Shown: positions 31,929-40,744, counted from the first letter of the stretch. The stretch: DNA of 64,000 nucleotides from Brevibacterium daeguense (GCF_021729135.1 NZ_JAJTWW010000001.1:434001-498000), one strand, 5' to 3'. Program-made: numbers and translations. The notes: generated by a model from the letters alone, not told the origin.

Positions 31929-33236
31929 ATGGAAATCTCCGCAGTCGACGTATGGGTGATGGTCTCTGCCGCGCTCGTACTGCTCATGACACCCGGCGTG
32001 GCCTTCTTCTACAGCGGGATGACCCGCGCCAAATCCGTCCTCAACATGCTGATGATGTGCTTCTCAGCGCTTGCCGTGGTCGCCGTCGTCTGGACGCTCT
32101 GGGGATACTCCATGAGCGGCGCGACCGGGATCGCGCAGCTGTTCGGCAACCCCTTCGAAGCCTTCGGGCTCAGCTCGCTGCTGGGCTCCGGGGACCTGAT
32201 CTCCGCGGGATTCAGCGCGACCTTCGCCATCATCACCGTCGCCCTGATCGCCGGTGGCATCGCCGACCGCGCCAAGTTCTCCGGCTGGCTGGTGTTCGTG
32301 CCGATCTGGGTGACCCTCGTCTACTGCCCCTTGGCCTTCATGGTCTGGGGCGGGGGCCTGCTGTCCGCGGAGGGGGAATTCGGCCAGGTCTTCGGTGAGG
32401 CGATCGACTACGCCGGCGGCACCGTCGTGCACATCAACGCGGGAGTCGCGGCACTGGTGCTCGCGCTCATCATCGGCAGGCGGCGCGGCTTCGGCGTCGA
32501 TCCCGCCCAGCGCCCGCACAACATCCCGCTGGTGATGCTCGGCGCCACCCTGCTGTGGTTCGGCTGGTTCGGCTTCAACGGGGGAGCCGCGACCGACGCG
32601 GCCGAAGCGGGTGTCATCTGGATCAGCACCATGGTCGCACCCGCCGCGGCCTTCATCGCGTGGATCGGCGTGGAATGGATCCGCGACGGCAAGCCGACCA
32701 GCCTCGGGGGCGCCTCGGGAATCGTCGCCGGTCTGGTGGCGATCACCCCGGCCTGTGCGAACGTGTCCCCGCTGGGAGCCCTCCTGATCGGTCTGCTGGC
32801 CGGAGTCGCCTCGGCGCTGGCGGTGGGTCTGAAGTACCGGCTGGGATACGACGACTCGCTCGACGTCGTCGGCGTGCATCTCGTGTCCGGGCTGGTCGGC
32901 ACCCTGGCGCTGGGCTTCTTCGCCCTCCCGGTCGACGGCGAGGGCGGAGGGCTGTTCTACGGCGGCGGAGCAGACCAGCTCATCGCGCAGTCGGCTGCAG
33001 CCGCATTCGCCATTCTGTTCACTGGAATTCTCACCACCATCATCGGCATACTCATCCATAGGACGGTCGGGATGCGGGTCGCCGAGGAGGACGAGATCAC
33101 CGGCGTCGACCTCACCGAGCACGCCGAGACCGGCTACGAGTTCGGCGGGCTGGGCACCGGCGGGTCGTTCCGACCGCATCCGTCCAGCCCTGCCGCCCAC
33201 CGCCGCACCCCCGAAGCCGAAAGGGTGAACTCATGA
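31929..33236 (+). CDS. amt: Ammonium transporter
   Basis: 435 residues, eleven membrane segments expected. Typical Amt stretches include TPGVAFFYSGMTRAKSVLNM, AGGTVVHINAGVAALVLA and FGWFGFNGG. The twin pore-lining histidines fall in the VHINAG and VHLVSG segments. It conducts ammonium and is normally gated by PII. The glnB ATG overlaps its stop (ATGA). No strong ribosome binding site before the ATG (GAACGAAA). Confidence 0.95.
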   Translation: MEISAVDVWVMVSAALVLLMTPGVAFFYSGMTRAKSVLNMLMMCFSALAVVAVVWTLWGYSMSGATGIAQLFGNPFEAFGLSSLLGSGDLISAGFSATFAIITVALIAGGIADRAKFSGWLVFVPIWVTLVYCPLAFMVWGGGLLSAEGEFGQVFGEAIDYAGGTVVHINAGVAALVLALIIGRRRGFGVDPAQRPHNIPLVMLGATLLWFGWFGFNGGAATDAAEAGVIWISTMVAPAAAFIAWIGVEWIRDGKPTSLGGASGIVAGLVAITPACANVSPLGALLIGLLAGVASALAVGLKYRLGYDDSLDVVGVHLVSGLVGTLALGFFALPVDGEGGGLFYGGGADQLIAQSAAAAFAILFTGILTTIIGILIHRTVGMRVAEEDEITGVDLTEHAETGYEFGGLGTGGSFRPHPSSPAAHRRTPEAERVNS

Positions 33237-33571
33237 AGCTCATCACCGCGATCATCCGCCCCGACAAGCTCGCCGATGTCAGGTCCGCACTCGAGGAGTT
33301 CGGGCTCCAGGGGCTCACCGTCTCGGAGGCCAGCGGCTACGGCCGGCAGAAGGGGCACAGGCAGTTCTATCGCGGCGCGGCCTATACACAGGACCTGGTG
33401 CCCAAGCTGCGGCTGGAGATCCTCGCGGAGGACTTCGATGCACTCCGGATCCTCGAGATCGTCCTGGAGAGCGCCTCGACCGGCGAACCCGGGGACGGGA
33501 AGGTCTGGGTGACCACGGCGGATCAGGTGATCCGGGTCTCCGACCGCGCGGAGGGCGCGGAGGCGCTCTGA
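33233..33571 (+). CDS. glnB: Nitrogen regulatory protein PII
   Basis: 112 residues. PII trimer that binds 2-oxoglutarate and ATP/ADP and controls Amt. Tyr51, the usual uridylylation or adenylylation site in the T-loop, is present (AAYTQD). The QKGH motif before the T-loop and the GDGKVWV B-loop are intact. Start overlaps amt. In many actinobacteria glnD follows, but here only 115 bases separate it from ffh and no glnD is present. Confidence 0.95.
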   Translation: MKLITAIIRPDKLADVRSALEEFGLQGLTVSEASGYGRQKGHRQFYRGAAYTQDLVPKLRLEILAEDFDALRILEIVLESASTGEPGDGKVWVTTADQVIRVSDRAEGAEAL

Positions 33572-33685
33572 GCGAGCACGGACCGGCACGGGCCGGGATG
33601 CTCCCCCGAGTCGGGCGGTGACGAGAACTTGGTACCCTGGGGTGTTGACTTGATGTGCATCCGTAGACGAAAGCTGTAGACCTCA

Positions 33686-35290
33686 GTGTTCAATTCACTC
33701 TCCGAACGGCTGACAACGACCTTCAAGAACCTGCGCGGCAAGGGCAGGCTCTCGGAGGCCGATGTCGACCAGACGATCCGGGAAATCCGGCGCGCGCTGC
33801 TCGACGCCGACGTCGCTCTGCCGGTCGTGCGGACCTTCACCGGCAAGGTGCGTGAACGAGCGCTCTCCGCTGAGGTGTCCGAGGCGCTCAACCCCGGCCA
33901 GCAGGTCGTCAAGATCGTCAACGACGAGCTCGTCGGGATCCTCGGCGGGCAGACGCGGCGGCTGAACTTCGCCAAGCGGCCCCCCACGGTGATCATGCTC
34001 GCCGGCCTCCAGGGTGCGGGCAAGACCACGTTGGCGGGCAAGCTCGCCCACTGGCTCAAGTCCGAGGGCCACCGGCCGATGCTCGTCGCCGCTGACCTGC
34101 AGCGACCCAATGCGGTCAACCAGCTCCAGGTGGTCGGTGAACGCGCGGGTGCCTTCGTCTACGCCCCGGAGCCCGGCAACGGCGTGGGCGACACGGTCCA
34201 GGTCGCCACCGACTCGATGGATGTGGCCCGGTCCAAGCTCTACGACGTGGTCATCGTCGACACCGCCGGGCGGCTGGGCATCGACGAGGTGCTCATGCAG
34301 CAGGCTGCGGACATCCGCGCCGCGGTGGAGCCCGACGAGGTCCTGTTCGTCATCGACGCGATGATCGGACAGGACGCGGTCGTCACCGCCGAGGCCTTCC
34401 TCGAGGGCGTCGATTTCACCGGCGTCGTGCTGACCAAGCTCGACGGCGACTCCCGCGGCGGCGCGGCGCTGTCGGTGGCGCAGGTGACCGGCAGGCCCAT
34501 CATGTTCGCCTCCACCGGCGAGGGGATGAAGGATTTCGAGCAGTTCCATCCCGACCGGATGGCCGACCGCATCCTCGACATGGGCGACATCCTCACCCTG
34601 ATCGAGCAGGCGGAGAAGACCTTCGACCAGAAGGAGACCGAGAAGCTCGCGAAGAAGGTCGAGTCCGGCGAGGACTTCGACCTCGATGACTTCCTCACCC
34701 AGATGGCAGCGATCAAGAAGATGGGATCGCTGAAGAAGATGCTGGGCATGCTGCCCAACGCCGCCCAGTTCCGCGAGCAGCTCGAAGCCTTCGACGAGCG
34801 CGAGATCGACCGGGTCGAGGCGATCGTGCGCTCGATGACCCCGCAGGAGCGGGCCAACCCGCGAATCCTCAACGGCTCGCGGCGTGCCCGCATCGCCAAG
34901 GGCTCGGGCAGCACCGTGACCCAGGTCAACCAGCTCATGGAGCGGTTCGCCCAGGCCCAGAAGATGATGCGCCAGATGCGCAAGGGCGGAGGCCGCGGCG
35001 GCCCCGCCGGAGCGATGCCGGGCATGCCCGCGATGCCGCAGATGCCCGGTGCGAGCGGGCCGGGCGGAGCGCGGAAGAAGAAGGGCAAGAAGAAGCCCGT
35101 CGCGAAGTCCGGGAACCCGGCCAAGCGTGCTGAGCAGGCGCGCCTGGCCGAGCTCAAGAGGCAGGGCAAGGCGCCGGAGCCGGCGGGCTCGGCGTTCGGC
35201 GGGATCGACCTGGATCAGGACGAGGAGCTCGATCTCAGCAAGCTCCCGAAGGGATTCGGAGGCATCTTCGGCTCAGGTGGAAAGTCCTAG
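33686..35290 (+). CDS. ffh: Signal recognition particle protein Ffh
   Basis: 534 residues. N domain, GTPase G domain (GLQGAGKTTLAGKLA, DTAGR, TKLDGDSRGG) and methionine-rich M domain (MERFAQAQKMMRQMRKGGG). The C-terminal 100 residues add a Gly/Pro/Met and Lys-rich tail (ARKKKGKKKP) beyond the family core. GTG start. A possible promoter TTGACT or TACCCT lies in the 115-bp gap after glnB, but neither has a convincing partner. Confidence 0.95.
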   Translation: MFNSLSERLTTTFKNLRGKGRLSEADVDQTIREIRRALLDADVALPVVRTFTGKVRERALSAEVSEALNPGQQVVKIVNDELVGILGGQTRRLNFAKRPPTVIMLAGLQGAGKTTLAGKLAHWLKSEGHRPMLVAADLQRPNAVNQLQVVGERAGAFVYAPEPGNGVGDTVQVATDSMDVARSKLYDVVIVDTAGRLGIDEVLMQQAADIRAAVEPDEVLFVIDAMIGQDAVVTAEAFLEGVDFTGVVLTKLDGDSRGGAALSVAQVTGRPIMFASTGEGMKDFEQFHPDRMADRILDMGDILTLIEQAEKTFDQKETEKLAKKVESGEDFDLDDFLTQMAAIKKMGSLKKMLGMLPNAAQFREQLEAFDEREIDRVEAIVRSMTPQERANPRILNGSRRARIAKGSGSTVTQVNQLMERFAQAQKMMRQMRKGGGRGGPAGAMPGMPAMPQMPGASGPGGARKKKGKKKPVAKSGNPAKRAEQARLAELKRQGKAPEPAGSAFGGIDLDQDEELDLSKLPKGFGGIFGSGGKS

Positions 35291-35443
35291 CCTGATCTGA
35301 CACAATGGTCCCTTGAACTCGACCGGTAGCGGACCCTCTCAACCGTCTGCCGGTCTTGTCCACGTAATGCACGAGTCGCGTCCAGCCCCACGGACGACCG
35401 AGCGGCATTCGAAATCGATATCCACAAAGGAGACACCACTACA

Positions 35444-35875
35444 GTGGCAGTCAAGATTCGACTCACCCGCATGGGAAAGATCCGTGCACCCTTCTACCGC
35501 GTAGTCGTCGCCGACTCGCGGATCCGCCGCGATGGCAAGCACATCGAGGAGATCGGCAAGTACCACCCCACCGAGGAGCCTTCGGTCATCGAGATCGACT
35601 CCGAGCGTGCGCAGTACTGGCTGTCCGTGGGCGCCCAGCCGACCGACCAGGTCAAGGCCCTGCTCAAGCTGACCGGGGACTGGCAGAAGTTCACCGGCGA
35701 GGGCGAGGCCGTCAGCACCGTCAAGGGACAGACTGCCAAGGCCACGTTCGAGCCCCCGGCCGCCAAGTCGGTGGTCAAGGACGCGATCACCCCGAAGGGC
35801 GGCGACAGCGCTCCTGCTGAGGCTCCCGCCGAGGATGCCGCCGAGCCGGCTTCCGAGGAGAAGGCCGAAGGCTGA
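35444..35875 (+). CDS. rpsP: 30S ribosomal protein S16
   Basis: 143 residues; the ribosomal core ([26 protein letters not shown]) covers the first 80. The remainder is an actinobacterial extension ending in an Ala/Glu-rich acidic tail. GTG start after AAAGGAG. First gene of the rpsP-khpA group; the 153-bp leader upstream shows no obvious hairpin of note. Confidence 0.96.
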   Translation: MAVKIRLTRMGKIRAPFYRVVVADSRIRRDGKHIEEIGKYHPTEEPSVIEIDSERAQYWLSVGAQPTDQVKALLKLTGDWQKFTGEGEAVSTVKGQTAKATFEPPAAKSVVKDAITPKGGDSAPAEAPAEDAAEPASEEKAEG

Positions 35876-35877
35876 TC

Positions 35878-36108
35878 ATGCTGGGCCAGGCACTGGAACA
35901 CCTCGTCCGGGGGATCGTGGATCATCCCGAGGACGTCTCCGTGCGGGCGCGGACCTCGCAGCGCGGCAAGACGCTCGAGGTCCGCGTCCATCCCGAGGAT
36001 CTCGGCCGGGTCATCGGCCGCTCGGGGCGCACCGCGAAAGCCCTGCGGACAGTGATCGGTGCGCTCGCCGGTCGGGAGAGCGTCCGGGTGGACCTCATCG
36101 AGGCCTGA
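35878..36108 (+). CDS. khpA: KH-domain RNA-binding protein KhpA
   Basis: 76 residues, a single KH domain with GXXG loop IGRSGRTA. Binds RNA and, in firmicutes, partners with KhpB/Jag. It begins two bases after the rpsP stop and belongs to the rpsP-khpA-rimM-trmD group. Confidence 0.93.
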   Translation: MLGQALEHLVRGIVDHPEDVSVRARTSQRGKTLEVRVHPEDLGRVIGRSGRTAKALRTVIGALAGRESVRVDLIEA

Positions 36109-36150
36109 GCAGGTCCGAGCAGGTCCCGGAGACTTGAGGGACGGCCCGTC

Positions 36151-36215
36151 GAGGCCCCGTCACCACAGCGGTGGGCGGGGCCTCGTGCTGTCCGCCGGTG
36201 TGGTGACGGGGCCTC
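36151..36215 (+). promoter_or_regulatory. 17-bp inverted repeat with a competing third arm, before rimM
   Basis: Arm A 36151-36167 is perfectly complementary to arm C 36199-36215 (17 bp, 31-base loop). Within the loop, CGGGGCCTC at 36176-36184 (arm B) is also complementary to the first nine bases of A, with CACC/GGTG extending it. A-B and A-C cannot form together. This gap of 175 bases has no gene; the structure could be a terminator or an attenuator switching read-through from khpA to rimM. Confidence 0.65.
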
Positions 36216-36283
36216 CGGTAGCCTGGACCGGTATCCGCCCGGGCCCGAACCGGTGGTCGCCGGAAGCAGACGAGGAGTGAACG

Positions 36284-36781
36284 TTGAGCACAGTGGTGGC
36301 CCGCTTGGGCAAGCCCCATGGAATCCGCGGCGAGATGAGCGTCGAGGTCCGCACGGACGACCCTGATTCGCGGTTCGTGCCCGGTGCCGAGTTCACGACG
36401 GATCCGGACATCGGCTCCCTGACGCTGACGCGCGCCCGGTGGCACCGCGATCGGCTGCTCCTGACCTTCGAGGAGGTCGGTGACCGCACTCGCGCCGAGG
36501 AGATCCGCAACACCCTGATCGCGACGGCAGAGGATGTCGAGGAGGACGAGGCCTGGTACATCGACGATCTGGTCGACGCGGAGGTCTACGTCGGAGACGA
36601 GCGGATCGGCACCGTCACCGCGGTGACACCGGGAGCCGCACAGGATCTGCTGCACGTCGGCCTGCTCTCCGGGGCCGAGGTGCTGGTTCCCTTCGTCGAG
36701 CAGATCGTGCCCGAGGTCGACGCCGAGGGCGGGCGCATCGTGCTCGACCCGCCGCCCGGCCTGCTCGACGTGGAGGGCTGA
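36284..36781 (+). CDS. rimM: Ribosome maturation factor RimM
   Basis: 165 residues. Assists 30S subunit maturation with S19. N-terminal RimM barrel ([20 protein letters not shown]) and C-terminal PRC-barrel ([10 protein letters not shown], then [12 protein letters not shown]). The TTG start is supported by GAGGAG six bases upstream. The stop overlaps the trmD start by one base. Confidence 0.93.
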   Translation: MSTVVARLGKPHGIRGEMSVEVRTDDPDSRFVPGAEFTTDPDIGSLTLTRARWHRDRLLLTFEEVGDRTRAEEIRNTLIATAEDVEEDEAWYIDDLVDAEVYVGDERIGTVTAVTPGAAQDLLHVGLLSGAEVLVPFVEQIVPEVDAEGGRIVLDPPPGLLDVEG

Positions 36782-37584
36782 TGCGGCTCGACGTCATCTC
36801 GATCTTCCCCGAGTATCTCGCTCCGCTGCAGCTGTCCCTCATCGGCAGGGCCGTGCGGGACGGAGCGCTCGACCTTGCGGTCCACGATCTGCGGGACTGG
36901 ACCCACGATCGGCATCGCACGGTCGACGACACGCCCTATGGCGGGGGAGCCGGGATGGTGATGCTTGCCGAACCCTGGGCGGAGGCGCTCACGGAGATCT
37001 CCGATCGTGCAGAGGAGGACGCCGAGGCGCCCGCGGATCGCCCCGTGCTGCTGGTTCCCAGCCCGGCCGGGATTCCCTTCACTCAGCGGATGGCAGAGGA
37101 GCTCGCCGGGCGCGAGCATCTGGTGATCGCCTGCGGGCGCTACGAGGGCATCGACCAGCGGGTGGTGGATTGGGCCGACGAGCGCTTCGAGGTGCGGCTC
37201 GTCTCGATCGGGGACTACGTCCTCAACGGCGGGGAGGTCGCCGCGCTCGTGATGATCGAGGCAGTCGCGCGGCTCATCCCGGGCATCATCGGCAACCCGG
37301 AATCCCTCACCGAGGAATCCCATGAGGACGGTCTGCTCGAATACCCCGTCTACACGAAGCCGGCCGTGTGGCGCGGTCGTGAGGTCCCGGAGATCCTGCT
37401 CAGCGGCAATCATGCGGCCATCGATCGCTGGCGGCGCGATCAGCGACTGAAGCGGACCGCGCAGGTGAGGCCGGATCTGATCGCCGCGCTCGGCGCCGAC
37501 GCGCTGGATCCGCGCGACCGTGCCGTCCTCGCTGAGCACGAACTCGACCGGGCCGATTTGTCCGAAGGGGAGTCGAAGCCCTAG
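36781..37584 (+). CDS. trmD: tRNA (guanine(37)-N1)-methyltransferase
   Basis: 267 residues. SPOUT methyltransferase with the deep trefoil knot: [11 protein letters not shown] and [11 protein letters not shown] bind SAM. Methylates G37 of tRNAs and prevents frameshifting. ATG start overlaps the rimM stop. Confidence 0.96.
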   Translation: MRLDVISIFPEYLAPLQLSLIGRAVRDGALDLAVHDLRDWTHDRHRTVDDTPYGGGAGMVMLAEPWAEALTEISDRAEEDAEAPADRPVLLVPSPAGIPFTQRMAEELAGREHLVIACGRYEGIDQRVVDWADERFEVRLVSIGDYVLNGGEVAALVMIEAVARLIPGIIGNPESLTEESHEDGLLEYPVYTKPAVWRGREVPEILLSGNHAAIDRWRRDQRLKRTAQVRPDLIAALGADALDPRDRAVLAEHELDRADLSEGESKP

Positions 37585-37778
37585 ACTTGGCTCTTGCGTT
37601 TGCTGACATCATCCTGCCTCGGGGGGTGTGATGTCTGGCCGAACCGCCTTCGCTCGCGCGAGCGGCGGTCCGGAGTTCTGGAGGAGCGATCGCTCCGGCA
37701 GACGAATCCACTGATCCGGCGTCGCCGGCCAGAGCAATGTCGTGCCGACCCGGGGCGCGCAGACAGGAGAAGACGAAC
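37585..37778 (+). promoter_or_regulatory. Structured leader of rplS
   Basis: 194 bases without a gene. Two stable hairpins: CGCTCG/CGAGCG at 37651-37664 with an outer CCGC/GCGG stem (37644-37668), and the 14-bp palindrome at 37683-37696. CCGGAG (37670-37675) and CTCCGG (37694-37699) offer an alternative pairing. L19 leaders with autoregulation are known in firmicutes; this is a candidate by analogy only. Confidence 0.4.
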
Positions 37779-38120
37779 ATGCAGAAGCTTGATGCAGTTG
37801 ACTCGCAGTCGCTGAGATCCGACATCCCGGAGTTCCGCTCCGGGGACACCCTCAATGTCCACGTCCGCGTGATCGAGGGCAGCCGCACCCGTGTCCAGGT
37901 GTTCAAGGGCATCGTGATCCGCCGCCAGGGCCAGGGCATCCGTGAGACCTTCACCGTCCGCAAGGTCAGCTTCGGAGTCGGCGTGGAGCGCACCTTCCCG
38001 GTCCACTCCCCGGTGCTGGAGAAGATCGAGGTGCTGACCCGCGGCGACGTCCGCCGTGCCAAGCTGTACTACCTGCGCGAGCTGCGCGGCAAGGCTGCTC
38101 GCATCCGCGAGAAGCGCTGA
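37779..38120 (+). CDS. rplS: 50S ribosomal protein L19
   Basis: 113 residues, normal size. Typical core [23 protein letters not shown] and the C-terminal [15 protein letters not shown]. Sits at the 30S-50S interface. AGGAG nine bases before ATG. Followed by a strong hairpin. Confidence 0.97.
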   Translation: MQKLDAVDSQSLRSDIPEFRSGDTLNVHVRVIEGSRTRVQVFKGIVIRRQGQGIRETFTVRKVSFGVGVERTFPVHSPVLEKIEVLTRGDVRRAKLYYLRELRGKAARIREKR

Positions 38121-38125
38121 GCTCC

Positions 38126-38755
38126 TTGACGGCACGAGGCGCGACCCGGTCCGGGTCGCGCCTCTTTCGTGCTCCGCAGCTGTGGCGTGGGCTTGTGGCT
38201 GTGCTCATCCTGGCGCTGCTGACAGCCGGCGGGATCCGAGCTCTGGGGGTGCAGAACTTCAGCGTCTCATCCGGTTCCATGCAGCCCGCGCTGCAGGGCG
38301 GTGACACCGTCACCGTGTGGCGGCCCGACGCGCTGCGCGATGACGTCGACCGGGGCGACATCGTCGTCTTCGACGGGCGCGGCTCGTTCATCGCCTCGGC
38401 TCCTCCCAGCGGGCCGGAGCAGCTCGGCTCGTGGTTCGGCATCGGACCCCGGGACGTGTTCTTCGTCAAGCGCGTCATCGCAGTGGCGGGGGACACACTG
38501 GAGTGCTGCGACGACTCCGGGCGCCTGCTGCTCAACGGTGAGCCGCTGGACGAGCCGTATCTGGACCCGGGCATCAGTGCGTCCGAGATCGAGTTCGCCG
38601 CCGTCGTGCCGCCTGAGAGGCTCTGGGTGATGGGCGACAACAGGCCGGGATCGACGGACTCCCGCGCTCTGCTCGGACGCCCGGGCGGCGGGATGATCCC
38701 CATCCAGCGGGTGCTCGGCACCGTCATCGGACACGGCTCGTCGATCGACCGCTGA
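38126..38755 (+). CDS. lepB: Signal peptidase I (first copy)
   Basis: 209 residues from the TTG at 38126. Membrane helix at about 21-40, then catalytic Ser51 (SSGSMQPAL) and Lys115 (VKRVIAV), followed by GDNRPGSTDSR. Cleaves signal peptides at the outer face of the membrane. The start is doubtful: the codons 4-13 coincide with a terminator-like hairpin, the TTG has a poor ribosome binding site, and GTG at 38195 would still keep part of the helix and the active site. Paired with a second copy 37 bases downstream. Confidence 0.85.
   Translation: MTARGATRSGSRLFRAPQLWRGLVAVLILALLTAGGIRALGVQNFSVSSGSMQPALQGGDTVTVWRPDALRDDVDRGDIVVFDGRGSFIASAPPSGPEQLGSWFGIGPRDVFFVKRVIAVAGDTLECCDDSGRLLLNGEPLDEPYLDPGISASEIEFAAVVPPERLWVMGDNRPGSTDSRALLGRPGGGMIPIQRVLGTVIGHGSSIDR
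38136..38164 (+). terminator. Terminator-like hairpin after rplS, overlapping the 5' end of lepB
   Basis: Perfect 13-bp stem from 38136-38148 and 38152-38164 with a 3-base loop, followed by TTTC. It begins 16 bases after the rplS stop but falls inside the first codons of the downstream lepB frame. Confidence 0.7.
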
Positions 38756-38779
38756 GGATCGGCTCGCTGCAGGTCGGGC

Positions 38780-38785
38780 TAGACT
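38780..38785 (+). promoter_or_regulatory. -10 box of probable leaderless promoter for second lepB
   Basis: TAGACT, seven bases, then the GTG start; no Shine-Dalgarno between. Confidence 0.45.
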
Positions 38786-38792
38786 GCCACTC

Positions 38793-39473
38793 GTGAACCA
38801 GGACAGCCGGCAGCCCCGATCGAAGCGCTCGATCTGGGGGATTCTCCGAGAGATCGCGCTCATTCTCATCATCGCGCTGCTGATCTCGACGGTGGTCCGG
38901 ACCTGGGTCGTGCGGTCCTTCTTCATTCCCTCGGCCTCGATGGAGCAGACGCTGCAGATCGGCGATCGGATCCTGGTCAATCAGCTGCCCTGGCCGGATG
39001 TCGAACGCGGGGACGTCATCGTGTTCGACGATCCGGGCGGATGGCTCGACCCGACGCTGACTCAGCAGTACCAGCCGAACCCGGTCCTGGAGTTCCTCGG
39101 GCTGGTTCCCGCCGACGCCGGACAGCAGCTCATCAAGAGGGTCGTCGGGGTCGGCGGAGACACCGTCGAATGCTGCGACGACCAGGGGCGGATCCTCGTC
39201 AACGGAGAGCCGATCGACGAACCGTACCTGGCGCCGGGCGCCGAGGCGTCGTCCACCTCGTTCCAGGTCACCGTCCCCGACGGCCACTACTGGGTGATGG
39301 GCGACAATCGCCCCAATTCGCTCGACTCCCGCTACAACGTCGACTCCGAGGGCGGGCCGTACGTGCCGGAGGATGACGTGGTGGGCATAGTATTCTTCAT
39401 CAACTGGCCGCTCGAGCGGATCCGAGGAATGGGAACGCCGGAGGAAGTCTTCGCAGGGGTGCCGCAGCCGTGA
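38793..39473 (+). CDS. lepB: Signal peptidase I (second copy)
   Basis: 226 residues. Membrane helix 17-37, catalytic Ser49 (PSASMEQTL) and Lys115 (IKRVVGV), and the GDNRPNSLDSR box. It is about as similar in layout to the first copy as signal peptidases generally are, so an old duplication is likely. A basic N-terminus (RQPRSKRS) precedes the helix. GTG start. Its stop overlaps rnhB. Confidence 0.93.
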   Translation: MNQDSRQPRSKRSIWGILREIALILIIALLISTVVRTWVVRSFFIPSASMEQTLQIGDRILVNQLPWPDVERGDVIVFDDPGGWLDPTLTQQYQPNPVLEFLGLVPADAGQQLIKRVVGVGGDTVECCDDQGRILVNGEPIDEPYLAPGAEASSTSFQVTVPDGHYWVMGDNRPNSLDSRYNVDSEGGPYVPEDDVVGIVFFINWPLERIRGMGTPEEVFAGVPQP

Positions 39474-40192
39474 GCAGGGGACCAGGATTCGCGGATGCCG
39501 GCAGCGCCGGCGGCCGTTCCGCACCGGTCAAGGGGCTGCGAGACCTCAGCGTCGAACGAGAGCTGCTCGCCTCAGGAATCCGCTCGGTGATCGGGATGGA
39601 CGAGGTGGGACGCGGCTGCATCGCCGGTCCCGTGGGAGTGGGCGCCGTGCACTTCGACCTCGCCGCACTCGTCCGCGCCGAGGTGCCCGCCGGGATCCAT
39701 GACTCCAAGCAGCTCACCATCCTGGCCCGCACCGAGATCTGCGAGGTCGTCACCCGGTGGCAGCCTGCGCACGCCGTCGGCTATGCGACCGTCGATGAGA
39801 TCGACCGCGTCGGTCTGAGCTCAGCACTGTGCCTGGCCGGCCGCCGCGCCCTGGAGAGTCTGCCGGCCGCGGACCTGGTGCTCCTGGATGGGTCCTTCGA
39901 CTGGCTGTCCCAGGCACTGACCTTCGAAGCGCTGGAGGTGTACGGCCCGGCGGCAGACGTGAGTGTTCCTCGCGTGCGGACATTCGTCAAGGGCGACGGT
40001 TCGCTGGTCACCATCGCCGCGGCCAGTGTGATTGCGAAGGTCCGGCGGGACGGGCTGATGACTGAGCTGGCGCAGCACCACCCCCAGTACTCCTGGGAGC
40101 GCAACGTCGGCTACCCGACCCCGGAGCACAGGGCCGCAGTGGCCGAGCACGGACCGAGCCCGCATCATCGCCGCACTTTCCGACTGCTCTAG
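39470..40192 (+). CDS. rnhB: Ribonuclease HII
   Basis: 240 residues. Removes ribonucleotides from DNA. Catalytic Asp44 and Glu45 in MDEVGRG, further acidic residues in HDSKQL and LLDGSFDW. The GTG start overlaps the lepB stop by four bases. Confidence 0.95.
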   Translation: MSRGPGFADAGSAGGRSAPVKGLRDLSVERELLASGIRSVIGMDEVGRGCIAGPVGVGAVHFDLAALVRAEVPAGIHDSKQLTILARTEICEVVTRWQPAHAVGYATVDEIDRVGLSSALCLAGRRALESLPAADLVLLDGSFDWLSQALTFEALEVYGPAADVSVPRVRTFVKGDGSLVTIAAASVIAKVRRDGLMTELAQHHPQYSWERNVGYPTPEHRAAVAEHGPSPHHRRTFRLL

Positions 40193-40195
40193 GAT
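40190..40195 (+). promoter_or_regulatory. -10 box of probable leaderless DUF2469 promoter
   Basis: TAGGAT, six bases, then ATG of the DUF2469 gene; the box overlaps the rnhB stop codon. Confidence 0.45.
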
Positions 40196-40201
40196 TAGTT
40201 C

Positions 40202-40519
40202 ATGAGTGCCGAGGACCTGGAAGACTATGAAGCCGACCTGGAGCTCCAGCTCTACCGGGAGTACCGGGATGTCGTCGGACTGTTCACCTACGTGGTGGAG
40301 ACCGAGCGCCGCTTCTACCTGGCCAACAAGGTCGATCTCAAGGCGCACCACGATTCTGGGGACGTGTACTTCGAGGTCACGCTGCGTGACGCCTGGGTCT
40401 GGGACACCTATCGGACGGCGCGCTTCGTCAAGCAGGTGCATGTGCTGACGTTCAAGGACGTCAACATCGAAGAGATCGCGAAGTCCGACCTCGAGCCGCC
40501 GTCCTCATTGCAGAAGTAG
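40202..40519 (+). CDS. DUF2469 family protein
   Basis: 105 residues. Strongly conserved actinobacterial family of unknown function, typically between rnhB and yraN. Recognised by the N-terminal MSAEDLEDYEADLELQLYRE and the central VVETERRFYLAN. Acidic, no membrane segment. The following 225 bases (40520-40744) hold no gene, only the regulatory elements listed next. Confidence 0.92.
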   Translation: MSAEDLEDYEADLELQLYREYRDVVGLFTYVVETERRFYLANKVDLKAHHDSGDVYFEVTLRDAWVWDTYRTARFVKQVHVLTFKDVNIEEIAKSDLEPPSSLQK

Positions 40520-40608
40520 TGCGCGACCGTCTTTCCGCGCGAGTCTGCGGATCGTTCTGATCCCGCCCGAATCGGATGCTTCGCATCGCTCCGTCGCTGG
40601 TCAAGCGG

Positions 40609-40624
40609 GTTACCCTACAGTAAC
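40609..40624. promoter_or_regulatory. Inverted repeat upstream of the PHA synthase operon
   Basis: GTTAC-N6-GTAAC, perfect 5-bp arms, 120 bases before the first gene of the PHA operon. A possible -10 (TATTAT, 40661-40666) follows, but no clear -35 was found. Confidence 0.4.
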
Positions 40625-40744
40625 GGTGCGTGCGGAGTCAAGTCGTTCGCTGCTTCTATGTATTATGGGAGCGGACAACCGGATGAACTGGCGGCGCAGC
40701 GACTCTGGAGTCGGCGCCGACTCTGCGAGGATGAGGATACTTGT

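Noticed and set aside
33620-33685. Promoter TTGACT/TAGACG before ffh
   Set aside because: The hexamers are not at a workable spacing; not listed as a feature.
40520-40744. Small gene in the spacer after DUF2469
   Set aside because: Only short frames without ribosome binding sites; the region looks regulatory.
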